Shown here piece after piece: positions 7,906-14,297 of a DNA stretch of 19,538 bases. The DNA lies in contig DZCR01000054.1 of NCBI GenBank assembly GCA_022736495.1, positions 1 through 19,538 of the forward strand. Reading direction: 5' to 3'. The position numbers and the translations under genes are program-made. Origin of the DNA: Desulfobacca acetoxidans (GTDB taxonomy: Bacteria; Desulfobacterota; Desulfobaccia; Desulfobaccales; 0-14-0-80-60-11). Each line of letters starts with the position of its first letter. The first letter of the stretch is position 1. The notes under the pieces were generated by a model. That model made no database searches, was not told the origin of the DNA, and worked only from the letters and a program-made list of their open reading frames with translations.

Positions 7906-9054
7906 TCAAATGCCGGGCAGACGGATTTCCAAAAATCCTCGTAAAGTGTACCCTAAGCCCACGTAAATGGCCAGGATCACGAACAGCCGTTTCAGCCAGA
8001 CGTCGGGGATGTACTTGGAGGTATAAGGCCCGACCACGGAGCCGACGGCGATGCCTATCAGTTCGGCGCCCACGAACAGAAAGTCAATGGGTGTGCCCTT
8101 GACGAACATGAAGGTGAAGATAGAGGTGATCATGCTGATGAACACCGCCAACGCCGAAGTGCCGGCTACTACGTACATGGGGAGCTGTGTCACGGACGTG
8201 AGAAAGGGCACATAGAGGAAACCGCCTCCCACCCCGATGAAGGACGAGAGGGCGGCGATGAAGAAGCCGCCCAGGACCGGCCAGAGAGGGTTGAAGTGGA
8301 ATTCCACCCCATAAAAACTGAAATCTACCCGGGTTAAGCCCCAGGACTTCACCTGCACTCCCTGGGCCGCACTTTCCCCGCCTTTTTTTACCGCCTCCTG
8401 AAAGGCCTGAGCGGCCTTTTTGGCCTTTTTCTTTTTTTCCTGCCCCTTGGGGGTGGTGTCATAAAAGAGGAAGCAGCCGATCACTAAAACGACCAGGCCG
8501 AAATAACCTACGTACGCCTTCAGGCTAATCTTGCCGGCGGTGAGCACCGGGATCAGGTAGGCCCCGGCGATGCCGCCGATGGCCAGGGCGATACCCAAGG
8601 GCAAGACCAAACGGCCCATGCGGTAATAGGTTACGGAAGACATGAGAGCCGATAGACCTACCAGGTATTGGTTGGAAGTCCGGATGGAGTCGGTGATAAG
8701 CTTGTTCAGGACCGGGCTGGTTTTCCGGAAACTGGTGGCGTAATCACCCAGGCCGAAAACGCTGATGTGGCCCACCCCGGCCATGATGCCGCCGAAGGCT
8801 CCCACGGTAGAGAAGATCCAACCCACCCAAACGCCCCACAAGATGCCCCAGAACCAGAAGGGGGTGGGGCCGCCGGGAATGCCCAGAAAGCCCCTGGGGG
8901 CGTCAGGGTTGATCTGCCCCGGCCCGGTGCCCGCGGGAGTCTTGGCAATGGCTTCCTCCAGCTTGCCCGCCTCCGCCGGGGCGGTCAGCACCAGGGCAGC
9001 GAAGGCGACCAGGATGACCGCCATGCCAATAAGAATCCAGGTGTTTCTCTTCAT
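7906..9054 (-). CDS. TauE/SafE (TSUP) family permease, probable sulfite/sulfur-compound exporter
   Basis: A 382-residue polytopic membrane protein. It has a signal-like first segment (residues 5-29, ending TAPAEAG), several further hydrophobic helices in two halves, and the repeated glycine-rich TSUP signature: STVGAFGG near residue 82 and SSFIGVGGGFLYVPF near residue 270. A Lys/Ala-rich hydrophilic loop (~202-238) separates the halves and is longer than in minimal ~250-residue TauE proteins. TSUP members move sulfite, sulfoacetate, thiosulfate-like or other small organosulfur anions. The direction and substrate cannot be read from sequence. I chose ATG 9054 because AAGGAGG lies eight bases upstream; an upstream in-frame start would add 29 unlikely residues. 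It heads the operon with the unknown membrane protein and the rhodanese. Confidence 0.85.
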   Translation of the reverse strand: MKRNTWILIGMAVILVAFAALVLTAPAEAGKLEEAIAKTPAGTGPGQINPDAPRGFLGIPGGPTPFWFWGILWGVWVGWIFSTVGAFGGIMAGVGHISVFGLGDYATSFRKTSPVLNKLITDSIRTSNQYLVGLSALMSSVTYYRMGRLVLPLGIALAIGGIAGAYLIPVLTAGKISLKAYVGYFGLVVLVIGCFLFYDTTPKGQEKKKKAKKAAQAFQEAVKKGGESAAQGVQVKSWGLTRVDFSFYGVEFHFNPLWPVLGGFFIAALSSFIGVGGGFLYVPFLTSVTQLPMYVVAGTSALAVFISMITSIFTFMFVKGTPIDFLFVGAELIGIAVGSVVGPYTSKYIPDVWLKRLFVILAIYVGLGYTLRGFLEIRLPGI

Positions 9055-9154
9055 ACAATAAGCCTCCTTAATGAAATTATTTAGACCCGCCCCGGTGTAC
9101 GCCTCCCTTGGGTCGGTTTGGTACGCTGGGCCTATCCCCAAAACATCATTTCAG

Positions 9155-9265
9155 TTAACAATTAACATATAAAACATGTTGATATCAGTTGTCAATTATT
9201 TTTTGATTGAGCCTGGGCGTTAAAAATGTTAATGGTAAAAATAATAATTAACCAGTTAACTTAAC
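9155..9265. repeat. Cluster of TTAAC motifs in the divergent promoter region
   Basis: TTAAC occurs at 9155-9159, 9162-9166, 9248-9252, 9256-9260 (inside the palindrome GTTAAC) and 9261-9265, with related TGTTAA between. The motifs flank the candidate leftward promoter and precede the rightward regulatory operon. They could be operator half-sites, though the region is AT-rich and chance repeats are possible. Confidence 0.35.
9166..9195 (-). promoter_or_regulatory. Candidate sigma-70-type promoter for the permease operon
   Basis: Read leftward, a perfect TTGACA (9190-9195) is followed after 18 bases by TATATG (9166-9171). It would start transcription about 100 bases before the permease ATG. 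It lies in the AT-rich divergent region next to TTAAC repeats. Confidence 0.45.
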
Positions 9266-9300
9266 CTAAAAATAATTTGCCGCCGGTTAAAAGGAGCGCC

Positions 9301-10680
9301 ATGTTCCAAGGAGATTTGGGGAAACTCTGGGAAAAAGTGAGTGCCACCATGATGGAAGGAGTGGTAGTGGTGGACCCCAAGGGAACAATCCATACGGTCA
9401 ACCGCGCCATGGAGGAGATTTCCGGCTATACGCGCCACGAACTCATTGGTCAGAGCTGTGCCATGATCAGGTGCAGCGCTTGTTTCAATACGGAGCAATC
9501 CCCCACCCGCAAACTGTGCGAGCTTTTCCAAAACGGCGTGATTCCGCCCTCCAAATGCGTCCTGGCCAACAAGGATGGTAGCCTGAGACACGTCCTGAAA
9601 ACTGCGACTCTCATCATGGACGACGACGCCCAGATTTTGGGGGGCGTGGAATTCTTTATGGATATCAGCGAGTTGGCAGCACAGGAACGGCTTATCACCC
9701 GATTGCGCCGGGAACTTAGCCAGGAGGACGGCTTTCAGGGGATCACCGGCAAGTCTGCCGCGATGCTGCAGCTCTTTTCCCTGATCTCCAGCGTCGCGCA
9801 AAACGACGCTTCGGTAATCATTTATGGTGAGAGCGGCACCGGCAAGGAATTGGTGGCCCGGGCTATTCATAATCTCAGCCCGCGGCGCCAGGGGCCTTAT
9901 ATCAGGGTGAACTGTAAGGCCCTACAGGAATCGCTGCTCGAGACCGAGCTCTTTGGGCCCGGGTCTGGAGCTTTCAGCGAAGCGGAACCAACCCATCCCG
10001 GCCATTTCGAAGCGGCCCATGGGGGCGACATCTTTCTGGATGAGGTGGCGGACCTCTCCCCCACCATCCAGGCCAAGCTGCTGCGGGTTTTATGTGAAAA
10101 AGTCATCGAAAGAGAGGGTAGCCAGCGACCCATCGTGGTGGACGTGCGGGTGATCGCGGCGACTAACCGGGATCTGCACCAGCTTGTGGCGGCAGGCCGT
10201 TTCCGGGAAGACCTGTTTTATCGCCTCAATGTCATCCCCATGCATTTGCCGCCCCTGCGAGATCGGAGAGAAGATATTCCCCTGCTGGCGGAGTCCTTCA
10301 TCGAGCGGACCAGGCTCAAGACCGGCAAACTCGTGGCTGGCCTTAGCAAAGAGGCCATGGAGCTCTTGACGAAGCATGATTGGCCAGGCAATGTGCTCGA
10401 GCTCATCAATGCCATGGAGTATGCCTTTATGTTGTGCCCGGAGGGGTATATTTTGCCGGAGCATCTGCCGATGCACCTCAACCAGAGGGGCGTGGCCCGG
10501 TTCCGGGGGAACTCCAAAGCGCAGGATGGCAGCCCGGCCCGGGACAAGGAAGAGCTGGTAAGGGCTTTAAGAGGAGCCGGAGGGAAGATGAGCGAAGCCG
10601 CCAAAATTTTGGGAGTAAGCCGCGTTACCTTGTGGAAGTGGCTAAAATATCATAAAATTAATGTTAAAGATGTGATTTGA
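9301..10680 (+). CDS. PAS - AAA+ (sigma-54 interaction) - Fis-HTH regulator with atypical GAFTGA loop
   Basis: A 459-residue regulator of the NtrC/bacterial enhancer-binding class. Residues ~10-125 are a PAS sensor domain with five cysteines (53, 58, 61, 73, 86). Residues ~147-385 are the AAA+ domain, with Walker A GESGTGKE (176-183), Walker B GGDIFLDE (241-248) and arginine-finger region GRFREDLFYRL (299-309). The C-terminus (~417-453) is a Fis-type helix-turn-helix. Two key sites are altered: the sigma-54-contacting GAFTGA loop reads GAFSEA (223-228), and the sensor II arginine of GNVREL is leucine (GNVLEL, 363-368). I chose ATG 9301 with AAGGAG four bases upstream; a TTG at 9277 is in frame. 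It is the first gene of the rightward operon, divergent from the sulfur genes, which are its plausible targets. Confidence 0.88.
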   Translation: MFQGDLGKLWEKVSATMMEGVVVVDPKGTIHTVNRAMEEISGYTRHELIGQSCAMIRCSACFNTEQSPTRKLCELFQNGVIPPSKCVLANKDGSLRHVLKTATLIMDDDAQILGGVEFFMDISELAAQERLITRLRRELSQEDGFQGITGKSAAMLQLFSLISSVAQNDASVIIYGESGTGKELVARAIHNLSPRRQGPYIRVNCKALQESLLETELFGPGSGAFSEAEPTHPGHFEAAHGGDIFLDEVADLSPTIQAKLLRVLCEKVIEREGSQRPIVVDVRVIAATNRDLHQLVAAGRFREDLFYRLNVIPMHLPPLRDRREDIPLLAESFIERTRLKTGKLVAGLSKEAMELLTKHDWPGNVLELINAMEYAFMLCPEGYILPEHLPMHLNQRGVARFRGNSKAQDGSPARDKEELVRALRGAGGKMSEAAKILGVSRVTLWKWLKYHKINVKDVI

Positions 10681-10715
10681 TTCCCTTGCCTGGGCGAAAC
10701 GGCGCGCCCCGTGGG

Positions 10716-10734
10716 AACTTTAAGGGGTAAAGTT
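10716..10734 (+). promoter_or_regulatory. Small hairpin around the ribosome-binding site of the PhnD-like gene
   Basis: AACTTTA (10716-10722) pairs with TAAAGTT (10728-10734), leaving the G-rich Shine-Dalgarno (AGGGG, 10723-10727) in the loop, one base before the ATG at 10736. It may modulate translation; the stem is AT-rich and weak. Confidence 0.35.
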
Positions 10735-10735
10735 C

Positions 10736-11674
10736 ATGAGTGCGCGAATCGTGGCTCTCCTGTTGTGTGTCGGGCTGCTTCTGGGTGGTTGCGGGGATGA
10801 CGAGTCGGCCAAAACCATCGATTTATCCAAACGGGGGGAGGTCACGATAGACCGCCCGGAGAATGCCATCACCTATGCTTATCTGCCCCAGTACGCGCAT
10901 ACGGTCTCCTATGAGCGGCACCACCTGATAATAGAATATCTGAGTCGCGTCACCGGTCTGACCATCCGGCAGGTTTTTCCCGATACCTTTGATGAACACA
11001 TGCAGATGGTGGGCAAGGGGCTCATCGATATCAGCTTTAGCAATCCCTTCATTTACGTAAAGATCGCGGACCGGGATGGGGCCCGGGCCTTCGCCCGGAT
11101 TGTGGAACCGTTGGGCCAAGAAAAATTCCGGGGGGAGATCATCTGCCGCGCCGATAATCCCAGCATCAAAACCCTGGCGGATTTGAAAGGCAAACGCCTG
11201 ATAGCTGTTGACCCCACCTCCGCGGGAGGCTATCTCTATCCCTGGGGCTTGATTTTGGATAACGGCCTGCGCAAGGAGGATTTCTCCGAAATAACCTTCG
11301 CCACCGGGCCCGGCGGCAAGCAAGAGCGGGTGGTCATGGCGGTGTATTCGGGGAAGTACGATGTGGGCCTGATTCGCGAGGGAACTCTCAATATCTTGAG
11401 GGACAAGATCGATCTCACGAAAATTCGCGTCCTGGCGTACTCTCCCTGGTATCCGGGCTGGGTGTATGCCGCCCGGCGAGGCTTGGACCCGGCCGTAGTG
11501 GAAAAGATCAAACAGGCCTTGTTAGCCTTGAATATGCGGAACCCAGAGGATAAAGCCATCCTGGAAAAAGCCGGCTTTGTCGCGGTGATCCCGGCCCAGG
11601 ACGCGGACTTTAACCGGGTGCGGCGGCTGGCCGATATCGTGGAATCCGGAGGCGGCCCTAAGTCCCATCGTTAA
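10736..11674 (+). CDS. PhnD-like periplasmic substrate-binding lipoprotein (sensor partner)
   Basis: A 312-residue lipoprotein: signal sequence with lipobox LGGC and lipidated Cys19, then a two-lobed phosphate/phosphonate-binding (PhnD) fold. Family signatures are the VGKGLIDISFSNP segment (~92-104), SIKTLADLKGKRLIAVDPTS (143-162) with GGYLYP, and the later VYSGKYDVGLIREG. No ABC permease or ATPase gene is adjacent; a membrane histidine kinase follows after 35 bases. That arrangement matches binding proteins acting as sensory partners, such as AioX for AioS (arsenite), and the PhnD-like periplasmic domain of TtrS (tetrathionate). Mature Cys137 (EIICRAD) may matter for a thiophilic ligand. The ligand is not determinable from sequence; a sulfur oxyanion, arsenic oxyanion or phosphonate/phosphite are the options. 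Confidence 0.85.
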   Translation: MSARIVALLLCVGLLLGGCGDDESAKTIDLSKRGEVTIDRPENAITYAYLPQYAHTVSYERHHLIIEYLSRVTGLTIRQVFPDTFDEHMQMVGKGLIDISFSNPFIYVKIADRDGARAFARIVEPLGQEKFRGEIICRADNPSIKTLADLKGKRLIAVDPTSAGGYLYPWGLILDNGLRKEDFSEITFATGPGGKQERVVMAVYSGKYDVGLIREGTLNILRDKIDLTKIRVLAYSPWYPGWVYAARRGLDPAVVEKIKQALLALNMRNPEDKAILEKAGFVAVIPAQDADFNRVRRLADIVESGGGPKSHR

Positions 11675-11709
11675 CTTAACTGGAGCGAGCCTCAGGGAGT
11701 GAGGGCATT

Positions 11710-13818
11710 ATGCGGTTTTTAACCAGGCTGTCGTTTCGCAGCAAAATAATTTTGGGAATCACCGCCGTAGTCCTGGTCTTCGGCCTGCTCTCGGCTATTT
11801 TCGTGAGCAGAATTGCCACTCAGGCCATGCTGGGGGAAATCAAGAAGCGCGGCTTGAGCCTGGGCTTATCTCTCTCGGGCCGCGCCGCAGACCCCTTGTT
11901 GGCTCTGGATTTCCTCCGCCTGAAAAATATGGTGGACGAATTAAAAGAATCCAGTGATGACATTAGCTATGTCTTTGTCCAGGATAAACACGGCCAGATA
12001 TTGTCCCACACGTTCAAGGGCGGTTTTCCCATAGAACTCAAAGACGCCAATCGAGTGCCCCTGGGTTCGCCTCAGCAGATCCAACTCTTGGATGTTCGAG
12101 GGAAGCAAGGGGAGGAGCGGGTCTACGATTTCGCCATACCGGTCACCCTCAGTAATGAGCGCCTGGGAACGGTGCGGGTGGGTCTGTCCCAGGTCAAAGC
12201 CCAGGCCGCCGTGCGCCGGCTTCTCTTCATCATTTTCTGCATTTCGGCCGGGGCCGGTCTGATGGCGGTGGTGCTGGGCACCCTGTTTGCCGGCACTGTC
12301 ACCCGGCGTTTGGACAAGTTGCGCGTATCAGCTGAGGATATAGTCAAGGGAAATCTAGATCTCCAGACCGGGCCCCAGCTCAAGCGCAATTGCTGGGATA
12401 TCAAGGATTGTCAGCAGCCCCAATGCCCGGCCTACGGCGATACTCGCCGCCGCTGCTGGTATCTGGTGGGAACCATGTGCCCTGAGTGCGCCGCCGGAGG
12501 TTTCGAGCAGAAATTCGAAGCCTGCCGGGAGTGCCCGGTTTACCAGGAAATCAGGGGCGACGAAATTCAAAGCCTGGCTGAGGCCTTCGACTTTATGGCT
12601 CTCAATCTGGATACCTATATCACCGACCTCAAGGAGGCCGAACGGACGCTAACCAGGCAGCAGCAGCTGCTCAAAACCATCCTGGACGTTACCCCGGACC
12701 TGGTGAGTTTGCAGGATGAACATCTCACTTACCGGGCGGTTAATCCGGCTTTTTGCCAGTTCTTTGGCCTGAAGGAACAGGATATTTTGGGCAAATCGGA
12801 TGCCCAGATCTTTCCCCAGGTAGCCGCAAGCCATCAAGCGGAAGATCTGCAGATCATTAAGACCGGCCTTCCCCTGAGCAAGGAACTCCTGTTAAGCCGG
12901 AACCACCGGCGCTACTGGCTGCATATGGTCAAGGTGCCGGTTTACCTTGAGGACCGGATTGCCGGCCTGCTGCTCACGGTCCGGGATATTTCCGAGCTCA
13001 AACAATACCAGGAGAAATTATTGCAGTCGGTAAAAATGGAGCAGTTGGGCAAGTTGGCCGGAGGTATGGCCCACGAAATCAACACCCCTTTGTGCATCAT
13101 CCTGGGTTACGCGCAGATGTTGCTGGAAGACGTACCCGCAGGCACGCAAAGTTTTGAGTATTTAGGGATTATTGAAAAACAGGCCCAGATTTGCCGGCGC
13201 ATTGTCGCCGATCTCCTGAGTTTTTCCCGGAACCTTGAGAGCAAAATGGAGGAGATGGATCTCAACCAGTCCATCGAGGAGGTCTTGCACCTGGTCCGCC
13301 ACACCTTCAAGCAAAGCTGGGTCGACGTGGTTACCGCTTTTGACCCAGACTTGCCGCGTATAACCGGCGATAAGGAAAAACTTAAGCAAGTGTGGATCAA
13401 CCTCTTGAATAATGCCTTTGATTCCATCGGCCAGGACGGCACCATCTGGATAAAAACCAGTATCTGTCCCCAGGGCAAGCGGGTGCTGGTTACGGTGGCC
13501 GACAGCGGTTCCGGCATTGAAGCTGAAGACTTGAAAAGGGTATTTGAGCCGTTCTTCACCACCAAGGCTCCCGGCGCCGGCACCGGCCTGGGACTGTCGG
13601 TCTCCTTTGGCATCATCCAGGATCATCACGGCACCATCTCCGCCGTGAGCCCAAGCCCTCCGGCCTTTCGGGGTGAAGCCGGGCCGGGCAAAAGAGTACC
13701 AGGGCCGGGCTCGGTGTTTCTGGTGGAATTGCCGCTGTCGCCGAATGAACTCGGGGCAGATTCTTGTAGGGACCTGGTGACGAATTTGAAGCCGAACAGT
13801 TATCAGAAAGCCTCATAG
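11710..13818 (+). CDS. Membrane sensor histidine kinase with Cys-rich insert in HAMP, and PAS domain
   Basis: A 702-residue kinase. Domains in order: TM1 (~13-35); a small periplasmic domain (~36-168); TM2 (~171-194); a HAMP domain whose first helix (~195-220) is separated from its second (~283-305) by a 55-residue module with eight cysteines (228, 234, 239, 249, 257, 260, 272, 275); PAS (~318-430); HisKA with phosphoacceptor His455 (MAHEINTPL); and HATPase_c with N-box ([12 protein letters not shown]), DSGSGI and GTGLGLS (624-630). The Cys module has the CW...C...CPAY...CW...GT.C layout of the so-called two-CW domain seen in deltaproteobacterial sensors. A Pro/Gly-rich 15-20-residue insert interrupts the last beta strands. 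It follows the PhnD-like gene and is eight bases from the response regulator, so the three form one signalling unit. Confidence 0.88.
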   Translation: MRFLTRLSFRSKIILGITAVVLVFGLLSAIFVSRIATQAMLGEIKKRGLSLGLSLSGRAADPLLALDFLRLKNMVDELKESSDDISYVFVQDKHGQILSHTFKGGFPIELKDANRVPLGSPQQIQLLDVRGKQGEERVYDFAIPVTLSNERLGTVRVGLSQVKAQAAVRRLLFIIFCISAGAGLMAVVLGTLFAGTVTRRLDKLRVSAEDIVKGNLDLQTGPQLKRNCWDIKDCQQPQCPAYGDTRRRCWYLVGTMCPECAAGGFEQKFEACRECPVYQEIRGDEIQSLAEAFDFMALNLDTYITDLKEAERTLTRQQQLLKTILDVTPDLVSLQDEHLTYRAVNPAFCQFFGLKEQDILGKSDAQIFPQVAASHQAEDLQIIKTGLPLSKELLLSRNHRRYWLHMVKVPVYLEDRIAGLLLTVRDISELKQYQEKLLQSVKMEQLGKLAGGMAHEINTPLCIILGYAQMLLEDVPAGTQSFEYLGIIEKQAQICRRIVADLLSFSRNLESKMEEMDLNQSIEEVLHLVRHTFKQSWVDVVTAFDPDLPRITGDKEKLKQVWINLLNNAFDSIGQDGTIWIKTSICPQGKRVLVTVADSGSGIEAEDLKRVFEPFFTTKAPGAGTGLGLSVSFGIIQDHHGTISAVSPSPPAFRGEAGPGKRVPGPGSVFLVELPLSPNELGADSCRDLVTNLKPNSYQKAS

Positions 13819-13826
13819 GAGGGGTT

Positions 13827-14216
13827 ATGGGTGATATTCTAGTGCTCGACGACGTCTTGGACGCCGGCGTCATGATCAAACGCATCCTGGAACGGAAAGG
13901 CCATCAGGTAACAGTTTTTACCGAAGAGGAAGCGGCCCTCGGGCATGTTCGAACTCACCCGGTGGAGGTAGCGATTTTGGACATCCGGCTCAAAAAGATG
14001 AGTGGCGTGGATATGCTGGAGGAATTGAAAAAGGTCTCGCCCCATATCCAGGTAATTATGCTGACCGGTTATCCCACCCTGGAAACGGCGCGCCGGGCCA
14101 AGGAAATGGGTGCCTTTGATTATTGCATCAAACCCATTGACAAAGACGAACTGGAAGAGAAGGTGGCCAGCGCCCTGTCCGCGGCAACGGCGCAACTTGC
14201 AAATATGGCAGATTGA
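13827..14216 (+). CDS. Single-domain response regulator (receiver only)
   Basis: A 129-residue CheY-like receiver with acidic pair Asp8/Asp9, phosphoacceptor Asp52 (AILDIRL), conserved Thr in LTGYPT and Lys in CIKPID. No DNA-binding output domain follows; a stop comes right after the last receiver helix. It has a strong Shine-Dalgarno (AGGAGGGG) and starts eight bases after the kinase stop, so it is the cognate partner. As it lacks an output, it must act by protein contact, perhaps on the AAA+ regulator at the head of the operon (which lacks a receiver) or on the dikinase-like and phosphatase proteins encoded downstream. Confidence 0.88.
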   Translation: MGDILVLDDVLDAGVMIKRILERKGHQVTVFTEEEAALGHVRTHPVEVAILDIRLKKMSGVDMLEELKKVSPHIQVIMLTGYPTLETARRAKEMGAFDYCIKPIDKDELEEKVASALSAATAQLANMAD

Positions 14217-14297
14217 TCACCTTGAAGGTGAAGGCCGGCGGGTCCATCGCTCCCGTCCTTCCTTTTAAAGTCCCTTCCCACCCAAACCTGGTTTGCC

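Noticed and set aside
9125..9138. GG-N10-GC spacing on the leftward strand as a sigma-54 (-24/-12) promoter
   Set aside because: Only the GG and GC dinucleotides match; the flanking bases (TGGGGA and CAGCG) are poor against TGGCAC and TTGCW.
9055..9141. Longer 411-residue version of the TSUP permease
   Set aside because: The extra 29 residues are unlike a leader, and a good AAGGAGG site sits just before the ATG at 9054.
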